From contig NZ_PEBK01000003.1 in the NCBI RefSeq assembly GCF_002802905.1, forward strand, positions 135,843-199,842: a DNA stretch of 64,000 nucleotides, given 5' to 3'. Under the pieces are notes generated by a model that saw only the letters and a list, made by a program, of their open reading frames with translations, searched no databases and was not told the DNA's origin. The stretch comes from Bifidobacterium simiarum. Its GTDB lineage: Bacteria; Actinomycetota; Actinomycetes; Actinomycetales; Bifidobacteriaceae. Position numbers and translations under genes: made by a program. Each line of letters begins with the position of its first letter. The stretch's first letter is position 1. Below are positions 9,143 to 19,900 of this stretch, in pieces.

Positions 9143-9474
9143 GCCAGCTCCTTTCCGGACTTCTTGGCAACGCGCACGCGCACCTTCTTCACCTTGCCGT
9201 CACGGGCCTCTTCCTTGACCACGACGCCGACGCGGGTCGGCTGCTTGGTTTCGGGATCGATGATCATCACATTGGAGCGATGGATCGGAGCCTCGACGGA
9301 CACGATGCCGGCCTGCTGGCCCTGCTGGGTGGCGCGGACGTGCTTCTTGACAATCTGCACACCTTCGACGATCAGTCGGTCGTTCGGCAGGATCCGCAGA
9401 ACCTTGCCTTCCTTGCCGCGATCCTTGCCGCGGATGACCTTGACTTCATCGCCGGTCTTGATCTTTGCTACCAA
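9139..9474 (-). CDS. rplX: 50S ribosomal protein L24
   Basis: L24 starts large-subunit assembly by binding the 5' part of 23S rRNA. The 111 aa begin [20 protein letters not shown] with the KOW motif [40 protein letters not shown] and [20 protein letters not shown] follow, as in the family. The start is one base away from the rplN stop, and its stop overlaps the rplE start. Length is normal. Confidence 0.98.
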   Translation of the reverse strand: MVAKIKTGDEVKVIRGKDRGKEGKVLRILPNDRLIVEGVQIVKKHVRATQQGQQAGIVSVEAPIHRSNVMIIDPETKQPTRVGVVVKEEARDGKVKKVRVRVAKKSGKELA

Positions 9475-9475
9475 C

Positions 9476-9844
9476 TCAGATCACCTCCGGTGCGAGGGAC
9501 ACGATCTTCATGAAGCGCTTGTCGCGCAGCTCACGACCGACCGGTCCGAAAATACGAGTGCCCTTGGGTTCGCGGCCGGAGCCGAGAATGACAGCGGCGT
9601 TCTCGTCGAACTTGATGTAGGAACCATCAGGACGGCGGGTTTCCTTCACGGTACGAACGACGACGGCCTTCACCACGTCGCTCTTCTTGACCGATCCGCC
9701 GGGAATGGCGTCCTTGACAGTGGCGACGATGACATCGCCAATGCCTGCATAACGGCGCTTCGAACCACCGAGCACGCGGATGGTCAAGAGCTCCTTGGCA
9801 CCCGTGTTGTCGGCGACACGAAGTCGCGATTCCTGCTGAATCAT
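9476..9844 (-). CDS. rplN: 50S ribosomal protein L14
   Basis: L14 is at the subunit interface and forms an inter-subunit bridge. Its 122 aa start [20 protein letters not shown] and contain [20 protein letters not shown] and [19 protein letters not shown] blocks (here [20 protein letters not shown]). Length is exactly typical. It is the first gene of the spc operon. A long hairpin at 9874-9916 lies between it and rpsQ of the S10 operon. Confidence 0.98.
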   Translation of the reverse strand: MIQQESRLRVADNTGAKELLTIRVLGGSKRRYAGIGDVIVATVKDAIPGGSVKKSDVVKAVVVRTVKETRRPDGSYIKFDENAAVILGSGREPKGTRIFGPVGRELRDKRFMKIVSLAPEVI

Positions 9845-9873
9845 TGATTCTCCTTAAGTCGAGCCGGTCCTCC

Positions 9874-9916
9874 CCCAACACCCCGCCGCCACGCGGGGCG
9901 ACGGCAGGGTGTTGGG
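9874..9916 (-). terminator. Hairpin between the S10 and spc operons
   Basis: CCCAACACCC (9874-9883) pairs perfectly with GGGTGTTGGG (9907-9916), and the GC-rich interior can pair further. It lies between the rpsQ start (upstream side) and rplN. It lacks a U-tract, so it could be a partial terminator, a leader structure of rplN or a processing site. Confidence 0.55.
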
Positions 9917-9936
9917 CGAGCCTTGCCGAACTTGTA

Positions 9937-10197
9937 TTACTTGGCGCGCTCCACGATGGCGTCCAGACGCCAACGCTTCGTCTTGCTCAACGGTCGAGTC
10001 TCCATAATACTCACAAGATCGCCAACGTGGGCGTCGTTGTGTTCATCATGGGCCTTGACCTTGCTGGTGGTACGCACGACCTTGCCGTAGAGCGGGTGGG
10101 TCGAACGCTGCTCGATCTCGACCGTGATGGTCTTGTCCATCTTATCGGACACGACATAACCACGGCGAACCTTGCGGAAATTACGCTCTTCAGCCAT
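9937..10197 (-). CDS. rpsQ: 30S ribosomal protein S17
   Basis: S17 is an early-assembling 16S rRNA binder. The 86 aa include [20 protein letters not shown], the [20 protein letters not shown] block and [20 protein letters not shown], all conserved in the OB-fold S17 family. It is the last gene of the S10 operon, 2 bases from rpmC, and a hairpin follows before rplN. Confidence 0.98.
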   Translation of the reverse strand: MAEERNFRKVRRGYVVSDKMDKTITVEIEQRSTHPLYGKVVRTTSKVKAHDEHNDAHVGDLVSIMETRPLSKTKRWRLDAIVERAK

Positions 10198-10199
10198 GC

Positions 10200-10442
10200 T
10201 TACTTCTCCTCTTCTGCCGGAGCCTCGCTGATGCCGAGTTCACGCTCGCGCAGAACCGTGTACATGCGAGCGATGTCGCGCTTCACGGCCTTGATGCGAG
10301 AAGTGTTGTCGAGCTGACCGGTAGCGGCCTGGAAGCGCAGGTTGAACAGCTCTTCCTTGGAGGACTTGAGGGCCTCCTCGATTTCCGCGTTGGTCTTTGC
10401 GTTGAGGTTCTTAATGGTGTAATCAGCGGTACCGACTGCCAT
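10200..10442 (-). CDS. rpmC: 50S ribosomal protein L29
   Basis: L29 lies at the tunnel exit and is part of the docking site for trigger factor and signal recognition particle. The 80 aa show the two-helix hairpin: [40 protein letters not shown], then [19 protein letters not shown] short acidic tail (SEAPAEEEK) extends it beyond the usual 65-70 residues. Its start shares one base with the rplP stop (TGATG), indicating coupled translation. Confidence 0.97.
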   Translation of the reverse strand: MAVGTADYTIKNLNAKTNAEIEEALKSSKEELFNLRFQAATGQLDNTSRIKAVKRDIARMYTVLRERELGISEAPAEEEK

Positions 10443-10861
10443 CAGTTGTCACCACCTTCACGGGCGATAATCCTGCACTTCATGGGGAGCTTGTCGATGG
10501 CGCGGCGCAGAGCCTCACGAGCGACATCCTCGGAAACACCACCGATTTCGAACATCACGCGGCCCGGACGCACGTTGGCGATCCAGAACTCCGGGGTGCC
10601 CTTACCGGAACCCATTCGGGCGCCGAGGGGGTGCTTGGTCAGCGGGCGATCGGGGAAGATCGTGATCCACACACGACCACCGCGCTTGATGTAACGGGTC
10701 ATGGCGATACGAGCGGCCTCGATCTGGCGGTTGGTCACGTAAGCCGGAGCCAGCGCCTGGATGCCGAAATCGCCGAAGGCGATCTCGTTGCCGCCCTTGG
10801 ACATGCCCTTACGGACGGGACGGTGCTGCTTGCGATATTTAGTCCTCTTCGGAATAAGCAT
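10442..10861 (-). CDS. rplP: 50S ribosomal protein L16
   Basis: L16 organises the A-site region and contacts tRNA. The 139 aa begin [20 protein letters not shown], with [40 protein letters not shown] and [20 protein letters not shown], all hallmark L16 segments. Arg and Gly at the usual antibiotic-contact positions appear intact. Length is normal. It lies 5 bases past the rpsC stop. Confidence 0.98.
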   Translation of the reverse strand: MLIPKRTKYRKQHRPVRKGMSKGGNEIAFGDFGIQALAPAYVTNRQIEAARIAMTRYIKRGGRVWITIFPDRPLTKHPLGARMGSGKGTPEFWIANVRPGRVMFEIGGVSEDVAREALRRAIDKLPMKCRIIAREGGDN

Positions 10862-10866
10862 CTGGT

Positions 10867-11679
10867 TTACTCCTTTGCTTCCGTGGCTGCCGGAGCGGCT
10901 GCCTCGGCCTTGGCCTCGGGGGCCTGAGCCTGGGCGGCCTTCTGGGCCTGAGCGTTGCGGGAACCACGGCGCGGGCGGCGATCGCCACGACGGCCACCGC
11001 GGGCACCCTGCTGCTGGGCCTGCTGCTCTTCGAATTCACGCTCGGTCATGTCGCCCTTGTAGATCCACACCTTCACACCGATGCGACCGTAGGTGGTCTT
11101 GGCCTCGAAGAAGCCGTAATCGATGAGGGCGCGCAGGGTCTGCAGCGGGACGCGGCCTTCGCGGTAGAACTCCGAACGGCTCATTTCGGCACCGCCGAGG
11201 CGGCCGGAGAGCTTGATTCGGATACCCTTGGCGCCGGCGCGCATGGCATCCTGCTGGGCCTTGCGCATGGCACGACGGAAGGTGACGCGGTTGGTCAGCT
11301 GCTCGGCGATGCCCTGAGCGACGAGCTGGGCATCGATGGCGGCGTTGCGAACCTCGAAGATGTTGAGCTGGACCTGCTTGCCAGTCAGCTTCTCGAGCTT
11401 GGCACGGACCTTGTCGGCCTCGGCGCCGCGGCGGCCGATGACGATGCCCGGACGGGCGGTGTGGATGTCCACACGCACGCGGTCGCGGGTACGCTCGATC
11501 ACGATGCGGGAAACGCCCGCGCGCTCGAGATCGGCGTTCAGGGCCTTGCGGATCTTGTCATCTTCGAGAACGAAGTCGCTGTAGCGCTCTCCGGCCTTGT
11601 TGGAATCGGAGAACCAGCGGCTACGGTGCTGTTCGGTGACGCCAAGACGGTAGCCGAACGGGTTGATCTTCTGACCCAT
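10867..11679 (-). CDS. rpsC: 30S ribosomal protein S3, with Ala/Gln-rich tail
   Basis: S3 forms the mRNA entry channel and has helicase-assisting KH domain residues. [20 protein letters not shown] is the typical start, [20 protein letters not shown] is the KH GXXG loop, and [20 protein letters not shown] marks the C-terminal domain. At 270 aa it carries about 55 extra C-terminal residues rich in Arg/Gly, then Ala, Gln, Pro and Glu, probably disordered. The start overlaps the rplV stop by one base. Confidence 0.98.
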   Translation of the reverse strand: MGQKINPFGYRLGVTEQHRSRWFSDSNKAGERYSDFVLEDDKIRKALNADLERAGVSRIVIERTRDRVRVDIHTARPGIVIGRRGAEADKVRAKLEKLTGKQVQLNIFEVRNAAIDAQLVAQGIAEQLTNRVTFRRAMRKAQQDAMRAGAKGIRIKLSGRLGGAEMSRSEFYREGRVPLQTLRALIDYGFFEAKTTYGRIGVKVWIYKGDMTEREFEEQQAQQQGARGGRRGDRRPRRGSRNAQAQKAAQAQAPEAKAEAAAPAATEAKE

Positions 11680-12038
11680 TATCGGGATCCTTCCTTATCG
11701 GCGACGATAACCGTAATGTGGCTGGTGCGCTTGTTGATGCGAGCGGCACGGCCCTGGGCGCGTGCACGGAATCGCTTCAGGGTGACGCCCTCGTCGACGA
11801 ACGTCTCCTTCACGACCAGGTCGTTCTCGCGGAACGGCTCGTTGGCGCGATCGGCCTTCACACGAGCGTTGGCGATGGCGCTCTCCAGAACCTTGCGGAC
11901 CGGAACGGCCGCGTCCTGGGGGGCGAACTTCAGAATGGTCACCGCTTCGGTCGCCTGCTTGCCTCGGATGAGGTCGACGACGCGGCGAGCCTTGCGCGGC
12001 GTCACGCGGACGTGACGAGCGATTGCTTTAGCTTCCAT
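11679..12038 (-). CDS. rplV: 50S ribosomal protein L22
   Basis: L22 lines the peptide exit tunnel through its beta-hairpin loop. The 119 aa begin [20 protein letters not shown], followed by [20 protein letters not shown]. The tunnel hairpin and end are [20 protein letters not shown] and [14 protein letters not shown]. Length is typical. It lies 22 bases after rpsS and overlaps the rpsC start by one base. Confidence 0.98.
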   Translation of the reverse strand: MEAKAIARHVRVTPRKARRVVDLIRGKQATEAVTILKFAPQDAAVPVRKVLESAIANARVKADRANEPFRENDLVVKETFVDEGVTLKRFRARAQGRAARINKRTSHITVIVADKEGSR

Positions 12039-12060
12039 AACGTCTTTACTCTCCTCGCCT

Positions 12061-12339
12061 TTAGCGGCGTGCCTTCTTGTCGTCCTTCACATGACCCTTG
12101 AAGGTCTTCGTGGGGGCGAACTCACCGAGCTTGTGGCCAACCATGGCCTCGGTGACGAACACCGGGACATGCTTGCGACCATCGTGGACTGCGAACGTGT
12201 GTCCGATGAAATCAGGGGTGATCATCGAACGGCGGGACCACGTCTTGATGACGTTCTTGGTGCCCTTCTCGTTCTGCTCGTCGACCTTCTTCTGCAAGTG
12301 GGCGTCGACGAAGGGGCCCTTCTTGATGCTACGAGTCAT
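12061..12339 (-). CDS. rpsS: 30S ribosomal protein S19
   Basis: S19 partners S13 in the 30S head. The 92 aa begin [20 protein letters not shown] and contain [40 protein letters not shown] and [11 protein letters not shown], the family signature. Length is exactly usual. It follows rplB by 15 bases. Confidence 0.98.
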   Translation of the reverse strand: MTRSIKKGPFVDAHLQKKVDEQNEKGTKNVIKTWSRRSMITPDFIGHTFAVHDGRKHVPVFVTEAMVGHKLGEFAPTKTFKGHVKDDKKARR

Positions 12340-12354
12340 CTCTTCGATACTCCC

Positions 12355-13185
<831 letters not shown>

Positions 13186-13215
13186 AATTTAGTTCCTAAC
13201 TTTCTCGGCTAGCCT

Positions 13216-13512
13216 TCAGTTACCAAAGATGTCGATGGTCTGGCCCTCGGCGACGGTCACGATGGCGCGCTTTTCGTTCACGCGGCGGCCGTAACCGGTG
13301 CGGGTGCGCTGACGCTTGCCGGCGCGGTTGAGGGTGTTGACGTTCGTCACCTTGACATTGAAGATCTCTTCGATGGCCTGCTTGATCTGCACCTTGTTCG
13401 CGGTGGGAGCCACCACGAAGGTGTACTGACCCATATCGGAGTTGGCGTAGCTCTTCTCGGAGACGACAGGCTTGAGGATGATGTCGTGTGCGGGCTTGTG
13501 AATTGCTGCCAT
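13216..13512 (-). CDS. rplW: 50S ribosomal protein L23
   Basis: L23 is the main docking site for trigger factor and SRP at the tunnel exit. Its 98 aa include [60 protein letters not shown] and the end [14 protein letters not shown]. Length and gene order (rplD, rplW, rplB) are standard. It starts 5 bases after the rplD stop. Confidence 0.98.
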   Translation of the reverse strand: MAAIHKPAHDIILKPVVSEKSYANSDMGQYTFVVAPTANKVQIKQAIEEIFNVKVTNVNTLNRAGKRQRTRTGYGRRVNEKRAIVTVAEGQTIDIFGN

Positions 13513-13517
13513 GTGAA

Positions 13518-14180
13518 TCAGGCCTCCTTCTCAGCCTTGGCGGTCTTCGCGTTCACGAAGGCCTCGAAGCCTTCCTTGGTGAAGACGAGGTCCTCGGCGG
13601 TCACCACATCGTAGGTGTTGAGCTGATCGGCGAAGATGGGGTGCACGGTCGGCAGGTTGCGAACGGAGAGCCACTCGTTGATGTTCTCGCGGGAGAACAC
13701 GATGGTGGCGAAGCGGTTCTGGGCGACGGCATCCAGCACGACCTTGGCGGCCTTGGTGGACGGGGTCTCGCCGATGCCGAAGTCCACGACGTGCACGCGA
13801 CCGGCGTTGGCGCGATCGGAGAGCACGTAGCGCAGGGCGGCGGCCTTCATCTTCTTGGGGGTGCGCTGCGAGTAGTCGCGCGGCTGCGGGCCGTGGGCGA
13901 TGGCGCCGTGAGCCCACTGCGGGGCGCGGATGGAGCCCTGACGAGCGCGACCGGTGCCCTTCTGCTTCCACGGCTTCTTGCCGCCGCCGGAGATCTTGGC
14001 GCGGTTCTTGGTGGCGTGGGTACCCTGACGGGCAGCGGCCAGCTGGGCGATGACGACCTGGTGGACCAGCGGAACGTGGTTCTGCACTTCCTCGGCGGAA
14101 ATGCCGAACAGCTCCTCAGGAGCTTCGACGGCGCCGGCGGCCTGACCCTGGGCGTCCGTGACATTCAGAGAAATAGCCAT
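13518..14180 (-). CDS. rplD: 50S ribosomal protein L4
   Basis: L4 lines the exit tunnel and in E. coli autoregulates the S10 operon. The 220 aa contain the tunnel loop [20 protein letters not shown] and [20 protein letters not shown], then [20 protein letters not shown]. It ends in a Lys/Glu/Ala tail. The start lies 6 bases after the rplC stop. I did not find a recognisable L4-type attenuator upstream of rpsJ, and actinobacteria are not known to share the E. coli one. Confidence 0.98.
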   Translation of the reverse strand: MAISLNVTDAQGQAAGAVEAPEELFGISAEEVQNHVPLVHQVVIAQLAAARQGTHATKNRAKISGGGKKPWKQKGTGRARQGSIRAPQWAHGAIAHGPQPRDYSQRTPKKMKAAALRYVLSDRANAGRVHVVDFGIGETPSTKAAKVVLDAVAQNRFATIVFSRENINEWLSVRNLPTVHPIFADQLNTYDVVTAEDLVFTKEGFEAFVNAKTAKAEKEA

Positions 14181-14186
14181 GATTTA

Positions 14187-14834
14187 TCAGGCTCCCTTCA
14201 CTGCGGAACGGACCAGAACGATGGCGCCCTTGGGGCCGGGGATGGCACCCTTGATGGCGATGACGCCGTTCTCGACGTCCGAGGAAACAACGGTGAGGTT
14301 CAGCGTGGTGCTGGTGACATGACCCATGCGGCCAGCCATGCGCTTGCCCTTGAGGATGCGGCTCGGAGTCGCGCAGGCGCCGACCGAACCGGGACGACGC
14401 TCGTTCTTGTGCGAGCCGTGAGTACGACGGTAGGACTTGAAGCCCCAACGCTTGATGGTACCGGCGAAGCCCTTACCCTTGGTGGTGCCGGTGACGTCGA
14501 CCTGAGCGCCTTCGGCGAAGAGCTCGGCGGTCAGTTCCTGACCGGGCTCGAAGCTTTCGGCTTCCTCGGTACGGATCTCGACGAGGTGACGACGCGGGGT
14601 CACACCGGCCTTGGCGAAGTGGCCGGCGAGCGGCTTGGTCACCTTGGTCGGGTCGATCTGGCCGTAGCCGATCTGCACGGCCTTGTAGCCGTCGGTCTCC
14701 TCCGTCTTCACGGCGGTCACCACGTTGGTGGAAACATCGACCAGCGTGACGGGAACGAAGAGGCCGTTCTCGTCCCACACCTGAGTCATGCCGATCTTCT
14801 TGCCCAGAAGAGCGCTCTTGATGTTGTTGCTCAT
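14187..14834 (-). CDS. rplC: 50S ribosomal protein L3
   Basis: L3 reaches the peptidyl transferase centre through its long loop. The 215 aa begin [20 protein letters not shown] and contain [20 protein letters not shown], the [20 protein letters not shown] block and [16 protein letters not shown]. All are family-defining. The order rpsJ-rplC-rplD is the normal S10 start. The gene begins 17 bases after the rpsJ stop. Confidence 0.98.
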   Translation of the reverse strand: MSNNIKSALLGKKIGMTQVWDENGLFVPVTLVDVSTNVVTAVKTEETDGYKAVQIGYGQIDPTKVTKPLAGHFAKAGVTPRRHLVEIRTEEAESFEPGQELTAELFAEGAQVDVTGTTKGKGFAGTIKRWGFKSYRRTHGSHKNERRPGSVGACATPSRILKGKRMAGRMGHVTSTTLNLTVVSSDVENGVIAIKGAIPGPKGAIVLVRSAVKGA

Positions 14835-14851
14835 GACGGTTCCCTCCTCCC

Positions 14852-15160
14852 TTACAGCTTGATCTCGATGTTCACGTCCGCCGGCAGATCGAGACGCATC
14901 AGAGAGTCGACTGCCTTCGGAGTCGGGTCAACGATGTCGATGAGACGCTTGTGGGTGCGCATCTCGAAGTGCTCGCGGGAATCCTTGTACTTGTGAGGAG
15001 AACGGATAACGACAAACACGTTCTTCTCGGTCGGCAGAGGAACCGGGCCAACTACGGTTGCGCCCGCGTTCGTGACCGTCTCGACGATTTTCTTCGCCGA
15101 CTGGTCAATGACCTCGTGGTCATAGGACTTAAGCCTGATGCGGATTTTCTGTCCCGCCAT
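14852..15160 (-). CDS. rpsJ: 30S ribosomal protein S10
   Basis: S10 is in the 30S head and also acts with NusB in transcription antitermination. The 102 aa begin [20 protein letters not shown] and include [40 protein letters not shown] and [20 protein letters not shown], with the loop residues known to be conserved. Length is exactly typical. It is the first gene of the S10 operon, preceded by a leader of roughly 200 bases with hairpins. Confidence 0.98.
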   Translation of the reverse strand: MAGQKIRIRLKSYDHEVIDQSAKKIVETVTNAGATVVGPVPLPTEKNVFVVIRSPHKYKDSREHFEMRTHKRLIDIVDPTPKAVDSLMRLDLPADVNIEIKL

Positions 15161-15399
15161 TGCCGTCCGCCCTTTCTTGCGAATTTCTTGACTATTACCA
15201 GCCTGCTTCGTTGTAGGGGCACGTCAGGGCATGACGAACCGCGGGATTCCTCCCGCAGGCGGTCCAACCACATCAGTGCGCGGCCATGCAACAATCCGTC
15301 GGGCGGATTGAAGTGCCGCGCTCGCTTTTGAGTAAACAATTTTGCGAGCCCAAAACAGGCAACTTGATTATTTAAGCACAGGGTATGCCCCTAGGAAAA
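15161..15399 (-). promoter_or_regulatory. S10 operon leader and promoter region
   Basis: This stretch has no gene. On the way to rpsJ the minus-strand leader contains two hairpins: GCGGGA/TCCCGC at 15241-15256 and CAATCCG/CGGATTG at 15292-15310. Further upstream an A/T-rich patch (TTAAATAATC on the minus strand, near 15366-15375) could hold the -10 element, but I cannot fix one promoter with confidence. Confidence 0.4.
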
Positions 15400-15424
15400 C
15401 CCGGGCGTGTCGCAAACGTCCGGG
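15395..15424 (-). terminator. Terminator after the MFS transporter gene
   Basis: CCCGGGCG (15400-15407) pairs with CGTCCGGG (15417-15424) with one mismatch. On the minus strand the stem is followed by TTTTCC. It lies about 125 bases beyond the MFS stop and just before the rpsJ leader. Confidence 0.55.
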
Positions 15425-15491
15425 CTCTGGGACGGGCCGTCTGGCCCCGGTGCCGATGGACCGAGCTCTGGGACGGGCCGGTCAGGGCACC

Positions 15492-15567
15492 CGGCTCAGC
15501 GATGGAACCGGGCCTAGCGGTGGAACCGAGCCTAGCGGTGGAACCGGCCTAGCGATGGAACCTAGTG
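15492..15567. repeat. Roughly 18-bp tandem repeats spanning the 3' end of the MFS gene
   Basis: Four imperfect units of the type CTAGCGGTGGAACCGAGC lie head to tail. The MFS stop codon (15549-15551) falls inside the array, so the array supplies the last few codons and the 3' untranslated region. A separate repeat, GCTCTGGGACGGGCCG, occurs twice just beyond it (15424 and 15468 area). Confidence 0.7.
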
Positions 15568-16952
15568 CGCAGGATCCGCATGGTCTTCGGCAGCATGACG
15601 GTGAATCCGGTCAGGCCGATGATCCACATCGGGTACTGGATCAGCACGGCCACGCGCATCACATGGTCGGTGTACAGGCTCGGGTCGGTGGCACCCTGCG
15701 CGTCGAGCATCATGCCCACGCCAAGGAAGATGATGGCCGAGGAGAGGAATCCGCCGGTGTTGGCGAAGCCCGTGGCCGCGCCGAGGTTCTCGGACCGGTT
15801 CGTATCGCGGGCGAAGTCGAACGCGATGTTCGAGGCCGGGCCGCCACTCGACATGGCCAGAAGCAGGAGCACCATGAACCATGTGGGATGCGGGCCGGGG
15901 GTGAGCAGGAGGATCGTCCAGCACAGGGCCTGCGATCCCACCGTCGCGTACACGATGGCCGCGCGGCCGTGGATCGGGTGCAGGCCGGCGATACGGCCCA
16001 TCGACAGCGCCCACACCACGTTGATGACCATGCCGATGGCCAGATACGCGCTCGCCTGCTCGCGCGAGTAGCCCTCCACGGCCAGCAGGAACGGGAATCC
16101 CCACAATTGGTTCATCATGTTGATGGAGAACCAGGTGGTGGCATGGACCCAGAACCCGCAGAACGTGCCCGGCGTCTTCAGCACGGCCTTCAGTCCCTGC
16201 ATCGCCGCAGCGAAACCGCCGTGGGCATGACCGGGACGGCCGGGATGATCGGAGCCGGTCTGGGGGCGACGGAGTCCGGGCCGGCGCACGCGCTGTCCGG
16301 GATGGTCACGCACGCTCATGACCACGCAGGCCGAGATCATCACGCCGATTGCCGTAAGGGAGAGGAAGGCGGTCTGCCAGTTGGTCAGTTTGAGCAGCCA
16401 GACGAACGGATAGATCGAGATGATCTGACCGAGGCCGCCGAGCATCGAGGTGATCTGGTTCATCAGGGGCACGCGCTGGAACGGGAACCATGCGGAGACC
16501 AGACGGATCACGGAGATGAAGATCAGCGCGTCGCCCATGCCGACGATGCCGCGGCCGATCACGGCCATGGACGTGGCCGGTGCCACGGCCATGAGTCCCT
16601 GACCCAGCGACATCAGGATGCCGCCGGCTGCGATCAGGCGGCGGGCGCCGAACCGGTCGAGCAGCACGCCGCCGGGGATCTGCATAATCGCGTAGACGAA
16701 CAGCTGCAGGTACAGGAACATGGACAGCGCCGTGCTGGTGGTGCCGAAATGGTGGGCCGCCTCGATGCCCGTGGCCGACAGGGATGAACGGCAGGTGACG
16801 GCGAAGATGTAGCCGGCCATGGCCACGCCCCAGACCACGTAGGCCTTGGCGCCGCCTTTGGCGGGGATACCGTCTCCGGCCGGGACATCATCTTCGACCT
16901 GGGCGGCGTCCCGGCCCGTGACTGCGGATACGACGTTGTTCTTCTCGCTCAT
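15549..16952 (-). CDS. Major facilitator superfamily transporter, substrate unknown
   Basis: The 467 aa have about 12 hydrophobic segments. YLQLFVYAIMQIPGGVLLDR followed by FGARRLIAAGG (near 85-115) is the typical MFS loop 2-3 signature (G-x-L-x-D-R-x-G-x-R). The first ~35 residues are hydrophilic and acidic, and the central cytosolic loop (near 220-250) is rich in Arg, Pro, Gly and His. The protein resembles hexuronate/glycerol-3-phosphate-type family members in layout, but no substrate can be assigned. It is transcribed alone on the minus strand, facing the S10 operon start, and its stop codon lies inside a tandem repeat. Confidence 0.85.
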   Translation of the reverse strand: MSEKNNVVSAVTGRDAAQVEDDVPAGDGIPAKGGAKAYVVWGVAMAGYIFAVTCRSSLSATGIEAAHHFGTTSTALSMFLYLQLFVYAIMQIPGGVLLDRFGARRLIAAGGILMSLGQGLMAVAPATSMAVIGRGIVGMGDALIFISVIRLVSAWFPFQRVPLMNQITSMLGGLGQIISIYPFVWLLKLTNWQTAFLSLTAIGVMISACVVMSVRDHPGQRVRRPGLRRPQTGSDHPGRPGHAHGGFAAAMQGLKAVLKTPGTFCGFWVHATTWFSINMMNQLWGFPFLLAVEGYSREQASAYLAIGMVINVVWALSMGRIAGLHPIHGRAAIVYATVGSQALCWTILLLTPGPHPTWFMVLLLLAMSSGGPASNIAFDFARDTNRSENLGAATGFANTGGFLSSAIIFLGVGMMLDAQGATDPSLYTDHVMRVAVLIQYPMWIIGLTGFTVMLPKTMRILRTRFHR

Positions 16953-16975
16953 TCGCCCATGGTACCGCCGTTCGC

Positions 16976-19900
16976 TCAGTCGTCGTCGGATTGTTCCGGC
17001 ATCCCCAATGCCATCTCCGCGATGATCTCAGCCTCCGTCTTCGGCTCGGCGCGCAGCTGCCGCTGACGCTCGTCGGCGACGGACACGTAGTACAGCGCCG
17101 CGTCGATGGCGTCCAGCGGAATGCCCTCGAGCCGTGAGAGCAGCAGCCGGTACATGTCGAGCTGGGCGAGCTTGCGGCGAACGTCCGGTGCGGTCCGGGG
17201 ACGGGCGCCGGTCTTCCAGTCGATGACCGTCAGCCGCTTGGTCTCGTCGTGCGGGTCGATTCCTCCCTCGAACACGGCGTCGAGCTTGCCGTTGACGATC
17301 AGTCCGCCGATGTCGGCGACGATGGGACGCTCGACGGCCACGACCCGTCGGCCGGCCCACGGCGAGGAGGCCAGACGACGGCGCCAGCGCAGCATCTCGA
17401 GTGGCAGCCCGTCCGGATTCGGCTCGATAGTTTTCGACTCGGCGGTATTTGTCTCGTCGGTGCCTGTCCCGTCAGTGCCTGTCCCGGCGGCACTTGTCTC
17501 GGCCGCGTCCAGTTCGTCGATCATGGCCTGACGCGTCTCGGCGAGCGCGCCGCCGTCATTCTCGCCGTCGATGTCCTGCGGCAGCAGGAATCGCGCCGCC
17601 CAATCGTGGAAGAGGGTGCCCGCCTGCGCGTTCGGGGAGGCGACCCGGGGAATCGGCCGTACGATGCCGCTCCAGTACGTCAGCGCCTCGTGGTCGTCCA
17701 TCATCCCGGCCCTCGCCTGAATGGCGGTGACGTTCTGCCGGCTCCCCGCAAGGATGCGCTCCCCCTTGTTCCGCAGGGCGTCGAGCGCGGCGGCATCCGT
17801 CTCGTCATCGGCGCCGAATCCGTCGGATCGCATTGCCGTCATCTGCCGGGCATAGTCCAGCAGACCGCCGGACGCCGGCGTGTTGCCGTCCTCTCCTTGT
17901 GCCGTCATATGTCGCCGCGCCTCGGTCACCGCACGGGCACTGGCCCGCAGGGTCTCGACGGTGCGCCGCCCCAGCGGGGACGGCCACGGCAGGTCATCGG
18001 CATGCATATCGTCGCCGAGCGCGGGATCGGTCAGCTGGCCGCTGACCACGGCGTTCTCATAGTCCTGCGCGTGATCGCCGATGAAGAATCCGGCGACGGC
18101 ATCCTTGCGGGCCCGGTCGACCTCGTTCATGTCGATGCCGGTCGGCTCCCGAACCGCTTCGGGACGGGCCACGAACGCCTCGTGCATCTCCATCCAGAAG
18201 TTCGAGGCCTTGGCTTCCGCATCCAGCGGCTTGGCATCGGGAGCGGGCACCGCGGACTCGTCGCCGGTGGCGCTGAAGGTCAGCAACGCGGCCTTGCGGG
18301 CCCGTGTGAGCGCCACGTAGGCCAGACGGCGCTCATCGGCGTGCAGCCGGCGGCCGTATTCCTCCCGTTGGCTGAGATACATTCCGGAGCCTCCCTCCGC
18401 GGACGACGAATCCGTCTCCCCCATGAGGGCCTCGAAGCCTTCAAGGCCTTCGAAGCCGAAGACCTCCCGCTGGAGACGCTCCAGCGAATCGATCTCATCC
18501 AGATCGAAGGCGTCGGCATCCGCGACCGCGCCGGCCGTCTTGTCCGCGTCGACGTCCATGTCGTGGGGGAATCTCGGCAGGATGCCGGCATCCGCACGCA
18601 CGGGCACGGGCACCGCCGTGGGGTCCTCAAGCCAGACGTGGGCGCTTTCCCGGTACTGCGGCGGCGTCCAGACGCCGTCCCGCACGCCTCCGGGCTGGTC
18701 CGGATCGGGTTTGACCGACAGATAGTCGCCCTGACTGCTGGGGAACGCCCGCTGCTTCATGCCGACGATGGCGACGGCATCCCATTCGAGGCCCTTGGAC
18801 TGGTGGATGGACATCAGCGTGACGTCGACATGCTCGTCGATGTGGGCCGCGGCGGTTTCGGGCACCGTGCCCAGCGCATCCACCCATGCCATGAACCCGC
18901 GCAGCGACGGTGACGACGTCTCGGGAATCTCCTGCATGTAGGAGGCTGTCAGATCGAGAATCGCCTGCATCGGGGACTGCGAGACCGTGGGAGAGTCCTC
19001 GACTCCCCCGCTGGCAATGGCCTGGGCCACCACGGTGTCGATGTCAAGGTCCAGCGCCTCCACAGCGCAGCGGATGACGTCGGGCAGCGGACGATGCATG
19101 GCCCGTTCCACGTCGCGCAGCACGGAGGCGGCCCTGAGGATCAGCCGTCGGCCCCGCTCGGAGAACGACCGGGTGAGCTTCACGGCGAGATCGTCACCCA
19201 GCAGCACGTCGGCAAGGAACACGCCGTTGGGGATCCGGTCACGATGCTCGGCGACGAGCCCCGACCATCGTTCCCGGGGCATGTTCGCCGGCACGACGCC
19301 AGCTTCGGCCAGCGCCCGGTATCGGTATTCGAGATTGGCCCGTTCGGCGAGACCGGCGAGCGCGGTCAGGTCGTCGGAACCGAGGCCGAACCGCGGCGTG
19401 GCCAGCAGCCGCATCAGCGAGGCCGAATCGGTGTGATCGGATACGGCATGCAGCAGCGCCAGCAGGTCGCGCACCTGCGGTTGTTCCAGCAGGGCGGAGT
19501 ATCCGACCACCTCGCAGGTCAGCCCGGAGGCCTCCAACGCCGCCCGATACCTGGGCATAGGGATCTTGGAACGGAAGAGCACGGCCACATGGGGGCCGGA
19601 GTCGCGGGCGGACCGGGCGGCCTCTCCCCGGCCGTTCCCTTCCGTTTCGGCGTCAATCTGCGCGATGACCTGATGGGCGAAGCGCACGACGGCGTCGATC
19701 TCCTGCCCGAGATTCGTGAATCCCAACACGCCCAGGGTGCCGAGGTCGGCGTCGGGCAGGCAGGTGAGCGCAGGCACGTCGACTTCCCGCATCAGCGAGC
19801 TTCCCGGCCGTTTCGGCGCCTGCCTCAGCGGGATCGTCAGATCGTTGGCCGCTTCGAGTACCAGTCGGGAGTTGCGTCTGGTCAGGGAGAGCGGTCGGGG

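Noticed and set aside
17249..18913. Long antisense frames in the AdnB-like gene (and others at 19094, 21184 and 23725)
   Set aside because: They lie fully opposite the helicase genes, which have clear motifs. Their composition is that of reverse-strand high-GC DNA.
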